Shown: positions 36,101 to 45,079, counted from the stretch's first letter. The stretch: 64,000 nucleotides of DNA from Bacteroidia bacterium (GCA_026414605.1 JAOAIP010000018.1:44121-108120), one strand, 5' to 3'. Made by a program: numbers and translations. The notes: generated by a model not told the origin, from the letters alone.

Positions 36101-36393
36101 CAGTAGTTCATACATTTTCAGTAGATTGTGTAACAGGGGTTTCTCAACTATCAAATTCTGATAATAGCATTAGAGTGTATCCTAATCCTAACAATGGAAC
36201 ATTTATTATTGAATCGTCTATAAAGGGTAGTATTAAAATATACAATACATTGGGTCAAGTAATTTATGTATCAGAATTAAAACAGAATAAAAATTTTGTT
36301 CAACTATCTGATTATGGAAAAGGGATTTATCACTTAATTATATTGGATGAATCAGCAGTAAATATCAAACAGATAAGAATTGTTGTAGAATAG
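33112..36393 (+). CDS. Secreted S8 subtilisin-like protease with PKD/Ig-like domains and type IX sorting domain
   Basis: A 1093-residue cell-surface or secreted protease. Signal peptide 1-19. Catalytic domain about 130-435 with the Asp in IAIVDNAIQVTHTDL (about 162), His in DHGTHCAGDAA (about 220) and Ser in MSGTSMATPLTAGL (about 375). Then a PKD domain (about 447-530: FTSNKQVICPGQNIQFFDAS, WSWVFQGGTPAT), a jelly-roll region (about 540-705), a second PKD (about 715-790), two near-identical Ig-like repeats (ICSGQTATLTASG / ICSGQSAVLTASG, about 795-935), a SprB-like repeat (about 940-1015) and a C-terminal type A sorting domain: VYPNPNNGTFIIES near 1022, ending IKQIRIVVE. The last is cleaved by the type IX system; SprE/PorW at 12-15 kb fits. 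Single gene with promoter and terminator. Confidence 0.93.
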   Translation: MKKISLFISLLGISIIAYSQTIYKDYRDGEIYVKYKINGQKQIGNVTTPKNIPLSQMYGLNELVSKYGIYKITKPFWAADDDPDLQRIYKVYFNDISKVNQFINELNEKNYIEYAEKVPITQLFITPNDPSYGSQWFLTKINAPNAWNVFNGNSNITIAIVDNAIQVTHTDLSANVWVNPGEIAGNGIDDDLNGFVDDINGYDVADDDNNPNPPNTTFDHGTHCAGDAAARTNNSTGGAAIGWNLKIIGVKSTRDAGSSSSIEVGYDGIIYAVRAKAKVISCSWGGTGSATSEQSVINYAWNKGCIIVCAAGNDGNSTPHYPAAYNNVFAVASSGSTDVKSSFSCYGSWVDITAPGENIYSTVPNNTYGYMSGTSMATPLTAGLCGLVWAKNPSMSPQAVLNCITTTAANIYTISGNSAYAGQLGSGRIDAYQALLCAQSSTNNPPIADFTSNKQVICPGQNIQFFDASYFSPTSWSWVFQGGTPATATSSNPIVSWSTPGTYSVQLTATNANGSSVVTKTAYVTVTGVNALPLTEGFQGSSFPPAGWVNDDKFQDGVAWAKKTGVGGFGTSNACAYFDNYNLNARGIREGLWTAKYDFSAVTSATLQFDVAYARYDATYSDTLEVLVSTDCGLTWTSVYIKGGTTLATAPDYTANVFTPTSSQWRKENVVITSQTAGQGSVMFNFVNRGHFGQAIYLDNINIQYAASSPPTANFNNPSTICTGVAVTFTDVSTNTPTSWNWLMPGATPSISTVQNPTVTYNNSGVYSITLTATNGSGSNSVVKSVTVNATPTITVNSPTICSGQTATLTASGATSYTWNTGAIASSISVMPSSTTVYTVTGKTSGCSSSKTTTVTVNPTPTISVNSATICSGQSAVLTASGASSYTWNTGASGSSISVSPSSTSTYTVTGISGSCSSSKTTTVTVNPLPVVTSNITNATAPGCSNGSATVNVTGNAPFTYSWTPSVSTTNTATNLNGTAGSGTNYSVTVTDANNCSVVHTFSVDCVTGVSQLSNSDNSIRVYPNPNNGTFIIESSIKGSIKIYNTLGQVIYVSELKQNKNFVQLSDYGKGIYHLIILDESAVNIKQIRIVVE

Positions 36394-36419
36394 TTAGAAA
36401 GTTTCATCATTTCTAATAG

Positions 36420-36447
36420 AAGCCATCTCTTTTTTGAGATGGCTTTT
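36420..36447 (+). terminator. Terminator of the S8 protease gene
   Basis: Stem AAGCCATCTC / GAGATGGCTT around TTTTTT, followed by a T-run. Confidence 0.9.
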
Positions 36448-36512
36448 TTGTTTAATGCTCATTGTTAGTAAACAAATGATTTTTGTCATTTGATTGTAAA
36501 GATCATAAAATG

Positions 36513-36520
36513 TAGTTTTG
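36513..36520 (+). promoter_or_regulatory. -7 box TAGTTTTG of the first osmC-like gene
   Basis: Consensus box 11 nt before the ATG at 36532; the in-frame start at 36490 lies upstream of it and is rejected. Confidence 0.6.
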
Positions 36521-36531
36521 CACAAAAAAAT

Positions 36532-36948
36532 ATGAGTAAACATGAAATTGATTTAGAATGGGAAAATGGAATGCTTTTTCATTCAGTTGTAAATGGGCAT
36601 AAAGTATTGGTAGATGCAGATGCATCCGTTGGAGGTTCAGATAAAGCACCAAGACCAAAACCTTTGATGTTAGTATCATTAGCGGGATGTACTGCTATGG
36701 ATGTCGTTTCACTTTTAAATAAAATGCGTGTAGAGTTTTCTTATTTTAATGTGAAGGTATCGGCTGAACTCACAGAAGATCATCCTAAAGTTTATTCAAA
36801 AGTTCATATTGTTTATCAAATTAAAGGGAATAATATAGATAAATCAAAAGTAGAAAAGGCGGTTAATTTATCACAAGAAAAATATTGTGGAGTAAGTGCA
36901 ATGTTTAGAAAGTTTGCTGAATTGAGTTTTGAGATTCAGTATTTATAG
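36532..36948 (+). CDS. OsmC/Ohr-family protein
   Basis: A 138-residue protein of the OsmC fold, whose members detoxify organic hydroperoxides with a Cys pair. Seen: DLEWENGMLFHSVVNGHKVLVDADASVGGSDKAPRPKPLMLVSLAGCTAMDVVSLL near 5-60, with the first Cys in AGCTAMD, and a later EKYCGVSAMFRK carrying the second Cys. The substitution of the usual CPVS by YCGVSAM is common in the YhfA-like branch, whose function is unclear. It sits alone between the S8 protease terminator and a 294-nt gap. A second OsmC paralogue is at 55017. Confidence 0.88.
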   Translation: MSKHEIDLEWENGMLFHSVVNGHKVLVDADASVGGSDKAPRPKPLMLVSLAGCTAMDVVSLLNKMRVEFSYFNVKVSAELTEDHPKVYSKVHIVYQIKGNNIDKSKVEKAVNLSQEKYCGVSAMFRKFAELSFEIQYL

Positions 36949-37242
36949 AGATAAAATTTTTTTTCTATTCAAATGGTTCAAATTAGACATAAAGAATAGA
37001 ACAAAGAAAAATTTTCGCACAGAATAAAAAGAGATGAATTTTTAATGTTTCGTGATAAATTCTTGGGGAGCATTTTGGCTATAGATGAATGTCATTTTTC
37101 AAAAATAATTGTTGCATTAATAACATTATTCAAGTGATTATTTGTAGTTTTATTTTTCCACAATTATTTGTTTATATTTTTCTTGAATAGGTATTTTATC
37201 TTGTTTGCATTGTCTATAATTTTATGCCATTAAAATTTTTGT
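36949..37242. other. Intergenic gap without recognisable feature
   Basis: AT-rich DNA with no reading frame, repeat family or strong hairpin. The only candidate signal is a weak box TAATTTTA at 37217-37224 ahead of the coiled-coil gene. Confidence 0.5.
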
Positions 37243-39426
37243 ATGGAAAAAAATAATGAGTTGAATAAAGAAATAGAACGTTTAAGAAGACAATTGGCTG
37301 AACTACGCAACCTTACTATTGTTTTAGAAGAACAAAAGAAAAATTTAGAAGTAAAAAATGATTATTCAAAAACTCATATTGATATTTTGAAGAAAGAAAA
37401 GGAAAGTTTAAACAAAGAAATTGAAAAATTAAAAAATGAATTAGATATACTCAAAGGGAATTTTAATGCTGAAACATTGAAGTTAGAAGAACTTTATGCA
37501 GAAAATGATTTTTTGAAAAAAGAATTACAACAAACAAAACAAAAATTAGAAGCAGAACATAAAAAACAAGTTGTTGAACTACAAGATAAAATCAATAAAT
37601 TAGAACATCAAATACAAACAAGAGAACAAAAATTACACGATAAATATCAATCTGAAATCGTTCAATATCAGCATAAAATCCAAGCGTTAGAAGAAAGTAT
37701 AAAAGCATTATCGGATTCTATACATCAAGAATATCAAAGTCGTATTCAACAAATCAATGAAACACATTTGCAAGAAATCAATGCATTAAAAAATCAACTT
37801 CAAAGCAAAGAAGAAGAGGTAGAACAAAAAATTATTCAAATCAAGTTAGATCAAGAATTACGCGAACATCAACTTAAAGACCAATTTCAAAATATCATTG
37901 AAAAATTAGAACAACAATTAGACAAAAAAGAAAATGAAATAACATTAAAATATGAAAACAAAATAAAAGAATTAGAAAATCGTATCCATCAAAAAGACCA
38001 ACAAATAATTGCTTTACAAAATGATAAATCTGAAATTCAAAACAACTACCAACAGCAATTAAAAGGAAAAAACGACTTAATCAATTCTCTTGAAAATCAA
38101 TATCAACAATTATTATCAACTTATAATAATCAGCAAAAAGAATTCCAAGAAAAATTAGAATTAAAAGACAACGAAATTTTATCATTACAAAACAAACTGA
38201 ATCATTTCCAATCTGCTCAACAAGATTATAAACAAGAAATTATTTCTCTCAAACTCAACCTCACTGAAAAAGAAGAAGAAATTAATGAATTAACCGAAGA
38301 GTTAGAAACCCATAAAAACAACATACAAACTTTAACAGCAGAGAATCAATTAATGCAAAGCCAAATTGATGCTTTAATTGACCAATTAGATAAAAACGTA
38401 ATCAACGAAAGCGATACTGCTGCATTGATTGAAAAATCTGCAGTTGATGAATTGCAAACCAATTATAACAATATCCTTTCTGAACATCAACAATTAAAAG
38501 AATTAACCGATACACAGCAAAAAACAATTTTATCCTTACAACAAAACATTGAATTACTAACTGCAGAAAATCAAAATTTACAAAATACTATTCAATCCTT
38601 ACAAACTGAACTTGAAAAATTAGTTATAGAAAATCAATCTCTGACTTCTCTTGCTCCCAATTTAGAAAAATTAAATTTAGAAAAATCATCTTATTTAAAA
38701 GAAATTCAACATATCCTTAATGAAAAATCACATTTAGCAGGCGAACAAGATAAATTAAAAAATGAAATTCAATCCTTAAAAAATCAAGTATCTACATTGC
38801 AAGAATTAGAATCTATTAATAAGACATTAGAAGAACAAGTAGTCCAATTGCAAACAATGATGGATACACTTCAAACAGAGTTTGTAGAATATAAGAATAA
38901 AAGTCAAATTACTTATGATGAATTATTAAACGAATATAATATCTTATTAGAAGAAAATGAACAATTACAATCACAATTGAATATCGCTCAAAATCAAATT
39001 CAATTGTTACAAGAAGAACTTAATGAAACCATTTCTAAACAAAATAATAGAGTAGAAGAATTTAAAACACTCATTGCCGAACAGCAAAGTAAAATCAATC
39101 AATACGAAAATCAAATGGAAGAGTTTCAACTATCAGCCAATCAATATAAAAATCAAATAGAAGAATATCAAAAACAAGTCCATCATCTTAAAACTGAACT
39201 TTTGAATGTATTAAACATTCAAGATGTTTTAGTCCATTCTTTAACAAAAATACAAAATCTCCTTACGGGCATTTATTCCAATGAAAATCAAACTCTTAAC
39301 ATTTCAAATTTGGATGCCCATAGAAAAAGCACTATCTTTGCAGGCGATAATCAAGATACACTTATTCAATCGGTGAACGAACTCAACACACAATTAACTA
39401 CTTTATTCAATGAAAAACTCAATTAA
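37243..39426 (+). CDS. Long cytoplasmic coiled-coil protein of unknown function
   Basis: A 727-residue protein made almost entirely of heptad-patterned helix from about residue 3 to 660, very rich in Gln, Glu, Lys, Asn and Leu (for example LNKEIERLRRQLAELRN at the start and HQLKDQFQNIIEKLEQQLDKKENEI). There is no signal peptide or membrane helix and almost no Pro, Gly, Trp or Cys inside. Only the last 65 residues leave the pattern (NVLNIQDVLVHSLTKIQNLL, then LDAHRKSTIFAGDNQDTLIQSV). A short coiled-coil gene and zapA usually precede rny in Bacteroidetes; here this much longer protein occupies the place and no zapA is seen. A cytoskeletal or division role is inference. Confidence 0.8.
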   Translation: MEKNNELNKEIERLRRQLAELRNLTIVLEEQKKNLEVKNDYSKTHIDILKKEKESLNKEIEKLKNELDILKGNFNAETLKLEELYAENDFLKKELQQTKQKLEAEHKKQVVELQDKINKLEHQIQTREQKLHDKYQSEIVQYQHKIQALEESIKALSDSIHQEYQSRIQQINETHLQEINALKNQLQSKEEEVEQKIIQIKLDQELREHQLKDQFQNIIEKLEQQLDKKENEITLKYENKIKELENRIHQKDQQIIALQNDKSEIQNNYQQQLKGKNDLINSLENQYQQLLSTYNNQQKEFQEKLELKDNEILSLQNKLNHFQSAQQDYKQEIISLKLNLTEKEEEINELTEELETHKNNIQTLTAENQLMQSQIDALIDQLDKNVINESDTAALIEKSAVDELQTNYNNILSEHQQLKELTDTQQKTILSLQQNIELLTAENQNLQNTIQSLQTELEKLVIENQSLTSLAPNLEKLNLEKSSYLKEIQHILNEKSHLAGEQDKLKNEIQSLKNQVSTLQELESINKTLEEQVVQLQTMMDTLQTEFVEYKNKSQITYDELLNEYNILLEENEQLQSQLNIAQNQIQLLQEELNETISKQNNRVEEFKTLIAEQQSKINQYENQMEEFQLSANQYKNQIEEYQKQVHHLKTELLNVLNIQDVLVHSLTKIQNLLTGIYSNENQTLNISNLDAHRKSTIFAGDNQDTLIQSVNELNTQLTTLFNEKLN

Positions 39427-39694
39427 ATATATATTGCTTCTTATCAGCACCTTTCTTTGGGTGTTGAAAAAGATTTTTATGAGTTTTTCTAAACAAAATT
39501 ATCCTGATCATTCTACTAAATTAGGTTTTATTAAGTTCTCATATACTTATTATCATCAAAATTTAATACAGACATTGCCTGCGTCTGTCCTATTTTGTAG
39601 TTAAAATTGAAATAAAATTTGTCGTTCGTTCTCCGTACATTGTATAAGTGTTTCTTGAAACCACCATCTATTAACCATTTAAATTCTTAATGCT
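39427..39694 (+). other. Non-coding gap with two hairpins before rny
   Basis: 268 nt between the coiled-coil gene and rny. It contains CAGCACC(TTTCTTT)GGGTGTTG just after the stop and ACAGAC(ATTGCCTGC)GTCTGT about 110 nt later. Neither is followed by a good T-run. No TAnnTTTG box precedes rny. A small RNA is possible but unproved; a 64-codon frame here (39410-39604) has no family resemblance. Confidence 0.35.
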
Positions 39695-41251
39695 ATGATG
39701 AGCATCATTTTGGCTATAATATTTATTATAGTAGCACTCATTGCGGGTATTGTAACGGGCTTTTACATTGCCAATTCAAAACTCAACAAAAATCTGCAAA
39801 TTCAAAAAGAAAATATCTTAAAAGAAGCAGAAGTTAAAGCCGAAGCCCTCAAACAACAAAAAATTCTTGAAACTAAGGAACGCATCCTTCAACTAAAAGA
39901 AGAGCACGATAAACAAGTGCAACAGCGTAATCAGCAAATTTTACAACTTGAAAACAAACTCAAAGCCAAAGACAGCGAATTATCAAAAAAAATTGAAGAA
40001 TACCATCGCAAAGAAAAAGAGTTAGAACAGCAAAAACAGCATCTTAATCAGCAAATAGAGATTTATCATCATAAAATTGAAGATATTGAAAAGAAACAAA
40101 AACAACAGATTGAAATGCTGGAAAAAATTGCGGGAATGAAAGCCGATGAAGCCAAAGAAAAATTGATTGAAAGTATTCGTGAAGAAGCCAAGACCCAAGC
40201 AATGGCATACATTAAAGAAATTACAGAAGAAGCCAAAATGACGGCTAATAAAGAAGCCAAAAAAATCGTCGTTCAAGCCATTCAACGCATTGCTACCGAA
40301 ACGGCTATTGAAAACTCCATCTCTGTATTCCACATAGAAAATGAAGAAATCAAAGGTCGCATCATTGGACGAGAAGGACGAAATATCCGAACATTAGAAG
40401 CCCTCACAGGTGTAGAAATCATTATTGATGATACTCCTGATGCTATTACTTTATCTTGTTTTGACCCTGTCAGAAGAGAAATAGCAAGATTGGCTCTGCA
40501 TCAATTAGTTACCGATGGACGCATCCATCCAGGTAGAATTGAAGAAGTGGTAGAAAAAACTAAAAAACTCATAGAAGAAGAAATTATAGAAGTGGGTAAA
40601 AGAACTTGCATAGACCTTGGCATCCACGGATTACATCCTGAATTGATAAGAATGGTAGGTAGAATGAAATACCGTTCTTCGTATGGACAAAACTTATTAC
40701 AACACTCACGTGAAGTAGCCAACTTATGTGCAGTAATGGCATCTGAACTTGGATTAAATCCTAAAATTGCTAAACGTGCAGGATTACTTCACGATATTGG
40801 AAAAGTGCCCGATGATGAACCCGAATTACCACACGCTATTTTAGGAATGAAATTAGCCGAAAAATACAAAGAACGCCCAGAAGTAGTGAACGCTATAGGT
40901 GCGCACCACGATGAAATAGAAATGACCACCTTATATGCCCCTATCGTTCAAGTATGTGATGCTATTAGTGGGGCAAGGCCAGGTGCTCGCAGAGAAATAG
41001 CAGAACAATATATCAAACGTCTTCACGATTTGGAAAATTTAGCATTAAGTTATGAAGGTGTTGAAAAATCCTATGCTATTCAAGCAGGAAGAGAATTAAG
41101 AGTAATTGTAGCCGCCGATAAAATGACGGATAAACAAGCCGAAGAATTAGCATTTAATTTATCTCAAAGAATACAAAACGAAATGACGTATCCTGGACAA
41201 GTGAAAGTAACAGTGATTCGTGAACTTCGTGCAACGGCTATTGCGAAATAG
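39695..41251 (+). CDS. rny: Ribonuclease Y
   Basis: A 518-residue membrane-anchored endoribonuclease that initiates mRNA decay. Order of parts: N-terminal transmembrane helix ([22 protein letters not shown]), a long coiled coil (about 28-180), a KH domain with [54 protein letters not shown] near 212-265, and an HD domain with [16 protein letters not shown] near 333 and [12 protein letters not shown] near 360, where the His-Asp pair binds metal. Length and order match the family exactly. No clear promoter box precedes it. Confidence 0.97.
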   Translation: MMSIILAIIFIIVALIAGIVTGFYIANSKLNKNLQIQKENILKEAEVKAEALKQQKILETKERILQLKEEHDKQVQQRNQQILQLENKLKAKDSELSKKIEEYHRKEKELEQQKQHLNQQIEIYHHKIEDIEKKQKQQIEMLEKIAGMKADEAKEKLIESIREEAKTQAMAYIKEITEEAKMTANKEAKKIVVQAIQRIATETAIENSISVFHIENEEIKGRIIGREGRNIRTLEALTGVEIIIDDTPDAITLSCFDPVRREIARLALHQLVTDGRIHPGRIEEVVEKTKKLIEEEIIEVGKRTCIDLGIHGLHPELIRMVGRMKYRSSYGQNLLQHSREVANLCAVMASELGLNPKIAKRAGLLHDIGKVPDDEPELPHAILGMKLAEKYKERPEVVNAIGAHHDEIEMTTLYAPIVQVCDAISGARPGARREIAEQYIKRLHDLENLALSYEGVEKSYAIQAGRELRVIVAADKMTDKQAEELAFNLSQRIQNEMTYPGQVKVTVIRELRATAIAK

Positions 41252-41284
41252 TCCTGGGTGAAAAAGTTTCAACAAAAAGAAAAA

Positions 41285-41530
41285 TAATTAGTTAAAAGTG
41301 GAAAGTTGAAAGTGTAATGTGTCCTGTAGGGACAAAATATGGGTAGCCCCGAAGGGGCAAAATACAATAGAACAGGGCAAAGCCCTGTGAAAATAAATCC
41401 ACACCATTTCAAGCCCTGAAAGGGCGACACCTATGAGAAAGAAAGTTGAAAGTTAAAAGCATTAAAACGCTATATCATTATATTGAAAAATATTTTCTTT
41501 TACTTTCAAACTTTCTACTTTCCACTTTGT
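41285..41530. repeat. Composite element: type A inverted pair around a type B palindrome block
   Basis: 41287-41314 is a plus type A tract (AGTTAAAAGTGGAAAGTTGA). 41321-41434 is the best type B block: CCTGTAGGG, GCCCCGAAGGGGC, AGGGCAAAGCCCT and GCCCTGAAAGGGC, each a small stem with a 3-nt loop. 41439-41459 is another plus type A tract and 41498-41530 an inverted one (ACTTTCAAACTTTCTACTTT). The element fills the 299-bp space between rny and the ABC ATPase gene. Confidence 0.75.
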
Positions 41531-41550
41531 ACTAATGTGCAAACAATTTA

Positions 41551-43350
41551 CTACAACTGAATACTATCTCCATTTAACTTCAACTTTACTCTACCTTTTG
41601 GAATGGACTGAATAAGTTTTTTAGTATATTCTTTTTGAGGATTAAAATAAATTTGATCGGCATCTCCAATTTCTTCAATTTGTCCTTTGTTCATTACAGC
41701 AATTCTATCGCTCATAAATCGTACCACACTCAAATCGTGAGAAATAAATATGTAAGTTAATTGGAACTCTTGTTTTAATTGATTCAACAAATTAAGTATT
41801 TGGGCTTGAACACTCACATCCAGAGCACTTACACTTTCATCACAAATGACGAACTTTGGCTGGACAGAAAGCGTTCGTGCAATACATATTCTTTGCCTTT
41901 GTCCGCCGCTAAATTCGTGTGGAAATCTATAAAAGTGCGATTCTTTTAAGCCGACCTTTTTCAATAATTCCATTGCTAATTCTTTTCGTTGGGCTTTGTT
42001 TTTCCCAATACCAAATACTTCCATTGGCTCCATAATGGCTTCGCCAATAGATATTCTTGGATTCAAAGATGAATAAGGATCTTGGAAGATGATTTGTATA
42101 TCTTTTCGTAATGAACGAAAATCTTTTTCTTTTAATCGCAGTATTTCTTCTTTTTTGTAGAGTATTTGTCCTTCTTTGGCTTCTACTAATTTTAAAATGG
42201 TGCGTCCTAATGTTGTTTTTCCACAGCCACTTTCTCCTACCAATCCAAGAGTTTCTCCTTCATAAATATCCAGATTAATTCCATTGACGGCTTTGAACCA
42301 TTCTTGTGTTTTTCCAAATATAGATTTATTGATAGGGAACCAAGTATGAAGATTTTTTATTTCTAAAAGTTTATCTCTTTTGTAAATAGTTTCTAAATGT
42401 TCGGTTCTTTCTTTTTCACTAACGATGGCTTGTTTGATAATAGCATCAAAAGAATGGGGTTTTTCTATAATATCACCACTATCGGTAATTTCCATAAAGT
42501 CAGAAATAACGGGCAAAACTTTTAGTCGCTTGTCCAACGGAGGACGACACGCTAACAATCCTTTAGTATAAGGATGTTGTGGATGATAGAAAATATCTTC
42601 AATTTTTCCTTGTTCTACTATACTTCCATTGAGCATTACAAGTACTCGGTCTGCAATCTCTGAAATGACAGATAAATCGTGAGAAATAAAAATAACACTG
42701 GTATTAAATTCTTCTTTGAGTTTCTTTAATTCTTCTAAAATGCCTTTTTGGATAGTAACGTCTAAGGCGGTAGTGGGCTCATCAGCAATAATTAATGAGG
42801 GCTGACAACTCATAGCCATGGCTATCATTACTCTTTGTTTTTGCCCTCCAGATAATTGATGTGGGTATTTTTCAAAAGTTTGTTCAGGATGAGGTAAATT
42901 AACTTTTTCAAATAATTGTATTGTTTGCTTTTTGGCTTCTTGAAAAGAAATTTTTTTATGTAATACGATGGCTTCTGCTACTTGTTCTCCGCATTTCATC
43001 ACAGGATTTAAAGACGTCATTGGTTCTTGAAAAATCATAGCAATTTCATTCCCTCTAATTTTTCTTATTTCTTCAGGTGGAAGGACATTTAAATCTATAA
43101 TAGAGTTGTCTTTTTTTCTAAAGAGCATTTTTCCGCCTGAAACTTTTCCAGGAGGACTGGCAACAAGATGCATGATGGAAAGACAGGTTACTGTTTTCCC
43201 TGAACCACTTTCGCCAACTATACCTAAAATTTCGCCTTTTTGGATTGAAAATGAAACATCTTTTACAGCATGATGAAATGAACCACTCTGATGGAATATA
43301 ACATTTAAGTTATTGACTTCTAAGAGCGTATCATCCGACAAAGAAAACAT
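41551..43350 (-). CDS. Double-ATPase oligopeptide/dipeptide-type ABC transporter protein
   Basis: A 599-residue cytosolic protein with two complete ABC ATPase domains, as in YejF/GsiA and DppD-DppF fusions. Domain 1 (about 8-265): GIVGESGSGKTVTCL near 41, LSGGQKQRVMIAMAM near 166, LIIADEPTTALD, ISHDLSVI. Domain 2 (about 330-590): LGLVGESGCGKTTLGR near 369, FSGGQRQRICIARTL near 475, FVICDESVSALDV. Each domain is followed by the oligopeptide-type C-terminal extension (HPYTKGLLACRPPLDKR and NPQKEYTKKLIQSIPKGRVKLK). It would power import or, in some Bacteroidetes, an unknown transport by separate permeases; none is in the window. Its 3' side is the composite repeat at 41285-41530. Confidence 0.93.
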   Translation of the reverse strand: MFSLSDDTLLEVNNLNVIFHQSGSFHHAVKDVSFSIQKGEILGIVGESGSGKTVTCLSIMHLVASPPGKVSGGKMLFRKKDNSIIDLNVLPPEEIRKIRGNEIAMIFQEPMTSLNPVMKCGEQVAEAIVLHKKISFQEAKKQTIQLFEKVNLPHPEQTFEKYPHQLSGGQKQRVMIAMAMSCQPSLIIADEPTTALDVTIQKGILEELKKLKEEFNTSVIFISHDLSVISEIADRVLVMLNGSIVEQGKIEDIFYHPQHPYTKGLLACRPPLDKRLKVLPVISDFMEITDSGDIIEKPHSFDAIIKQAIVSEKERTEHLETIYKRDKLLEIKNLHTWFPINKSIFGKTQEWFKAVNGINLDIYEGETLGLVGESGCGKTTLGRTILKLVEAKEGQILYKKEEILRLKEKDFRSLRKDIQIIFQDPYSSLNPRISIGEAIMEPMEVFGIGKNKAQRKELAMELLKKVGLKESHFYRFPHEFSGGQRQRICIARTLSVQPKFVICDESVSALDVSVQAQILNLLNQLKQEFQLTYIFISHDLSVVRFMSDRIAVMNKGQIEEIGDADQIYFNPQKEYTKKLIQSIPKGRVKLKLNGDSIQL

Positions 43351-43400
43351 AAAAGAGGTTGAATGGACATAAGTTTAAAAAACGTAAACGATATTGAATT

Positions 43401-44213
43401 TTATTTCTTAACGAACTCTCCCATTTTATTGTCGTAATTGAGGAAGTAACCACCTTTTGGAAGATTAGAAACATCTATTTTACTACCGTATCCTTTTTTC
43501 ACGATGTTACCATATTGGTCGTAAATTTCATACATTGTTTCAGCAGGTTTATCATTAGCCATAAATAAAATTTCTGTTTTGGCTTTCATTGGACCAAAGG
43601 TAACTTCAGGAATATCAGAAATTACTTCTACAGGTTTAGAAACTCTTGGTTGTCCTGTATAGTCCGTTTGTCTTACTCTTACCGTATTTTTACCAGAGTG
43701 CAATTGTAATTTGAATTCATAATTATTAGTGCCAGGTGTACCTACACCTTCTACTTCGCCTACTTTTACCCATTTATTCCACCTGTATTGTTCTATAACA
43801 AAAGTTAATTTTCCAGTTTCTGATTTTGTAGTAAATTTTAATAATCCATCTTTATCTAAGGTCATAGATACCACCTCAAAAGTACTTTTGGGCTTTAATA
43901 CTTCGGGGTTGAGCACTTTGGGTTTGCAGTCAGGTTTGTGTTTGATTTTTACTTCTACTTTATCTCCGATGTTTAATTTATGTGGTTTAAAATCAATTTC
44001 AAATGCAGAAGAGTTTGTTTCATCTGTAGTAATATTTCCATTGACTAATACTTCTGTAACACAAAAACCCACGCCACTACTTGCAAAAGGATTTTGGACG
44101 TATAAATTTTTTCCTTGATAATTTCCTTCTAAAATAAGCACGCCTTCTTGTGCTTTAATAGATGTGGCAACAAATGTGTATGCTGCTAAAAGATATACAA
44201 TAGTGTGTCTCAT
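43401..44213 (-). CDS. Periplasmic/secreted protein with a sorting-domain-like C-terminus
   Basis: A 270-residue exported protein from the ATG at 44213 (MRHTIVYLLAAYTFVATSIKAQ). The body is beta-rich: VLILEGNYQGKNLYVQNPFASSGVGFCVTEVLVNGN near 26-60, then charged strands (VEVKIKHKPDCKPKVLNPEVLKPK) and an Ig-like stretch ending near 215. The C-terminal 50 residues (EILFMANDKPAETMYEIYDQYGNIVKKGYGSKIDVSNLPKGGYFLNYDNKMGEFVKK) resemble the type A sorting domain in the sequence Y.xYgnivk.G....dvs.LpkG.Yfl.y, but the first strand (usually YPNP) is absent. Known Bacteroidetes homologues exist by general resemblance; function unknown. It stands between the ABC ATPase and LpxH genes. Confidence 0.75.
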   Translation of the reverse strand: MRHTIVYLLAAYTFVATSIKAQEGVLILEGNYQGKNLYVQNPFASSGVGFCVTEVLVNGNITTDETNSSAFEIDFKPHKLNIGDKVEVKIKHKPDCKPKVLNPEVLKPKSTFEVVSMTLDKDGLLKFTTKSETGKLTFVIEQYRWNKWVKVGEVEGVGTPGTNNYEFKLQLHSGKNTVRVRQTDYTGQPRVSKPVEVISDIPEVTFGPMKAKTEILFMANDKPAETMYEIYDQYGNIVKKGYGSKIDVSNLPKGGYFLNYDNKMGEFVKK

Positions 44214-44281
44214 TGTATTAAAAATTTTGCTGCAATAATAAATGCTAATTCGCATATTTCCAAAAATTATTTTTATTTATT

Positions 44282-45067
44282 TTAAGGATGAAATTCTGTT
44301 ATGGTTTTACCCGTTTTATATTCTATGAGTTGAATAGAATTTTCATCCAAGGTGGCAAAGGTAAAATATTTAATCCAATCGCCCAAATTTATGTATTTTG
44401 AGTGAGGACTTAAAGGGATATTGAGTGGAAGATGTCTGTGTCCAAAGATAAAATAATCTATAGGTTGATTTTTCAATATCTCATGGCAATAAATGTAGAG
44501 CCACTCATTGTCTTTGCCTAAAAATTTTTCATCGGTATTTCCTGTGGCAATACGACTTTTTTTACTAAAATAATGGGCAATGCTAAATGAAAAGTTAGGA
44601 TGTAAGCGAGCAAAAGCCCATTGGCAAAAAGGATTACGAAATATCTTTTTGATCATTTTATACTTGTAGTCATTAGGTCCTAATCCATCTCCGTGCCCAA
44701 TCATTATTTTTTTCCTAAAATACTCTCTTACTATTGGTTGTTGATGATGAATGATAACATTTAATTCTTTTTGCAAATAATCTTTCATCCACATATCGTG
44801 ATTGCCCACTATTATTTCAATTGGAATTTGATGGTCTGACAATTCGGCTAATTTTCCTAATAAGCGAACAAACCCTTTGGGGGCTGTATATTTGTATTCA
44901 AACCAAAAATCAAAAATATCGCCGACTAAAAAAATTCTCTCAGCATTTTGTTTAATTTCATCCAGCCATTGACAAATTAATTTTTCTCTTTGCAAACTGG
45001 CTTCATAATTAGGCACACCAAGGTGAAAATCCGATGCAAAATAAATTTTTTTACTTGTTGAAGTCAT
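44282..45067 (-). CDS. lpxH: UDP-2,3-diacylglucosamine diphosphatase (LpxH type)
   Basis: A 261-residue metallophosphoesterase of lipid A synthesis that releases UMP from UDP-2,3-diacylglucosamine at the inner membrane. All metal motifs are present: FASDFHLG near 10, GDIFDFWFEY near 45, GNHDMW near 84, GHGDG near 117 and FGHRHLPL near 220; the middle HPNFSFSIAHYFSKKSR is a typical membrane-binding insert. The start at 45067 follows the TACATTTG box by 12 nt; a TTG 15 nt upstream overlaps the box. The next gene (tatD) is 62 nt upstream on the same strand. Confidence 0.93.
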   Translation of the reverse strand: MTSTSKKIYFASDFHLGVPNYEASLQREKLICQWLDEIKQNAERIFLVGDIFDFWFEYKYTAPKGFVRLLGKLAELSDHQIPIEIIVGNHDMWMKDYLQKELNVIIHHQQPIVREYFRKKIMIGHGDGLGPNDYKYKMIKKIFRNPFCQWAFARLHPNFSFSIAHYFSKKSRIATGNTDEKFLGKDNEWLYIYCHEILKNQPIDYFIFGHRHLPLNIPLSPHSKYINLGDWIKYFTFATLDENSIQLIEYKTGKTITEFHP

Positions 45068-45079
45068 AGGTAGAATGGG

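Noticed and set aside
39410..39604. 64-codon frame between the coiled-coil gene and rny
   Set aside because: It overlaps the coiled-coil stop, has a hydrophobic start by chance of TAT/ATT codons and no homology that I know; kept only as a non-coding gap with hairpins.
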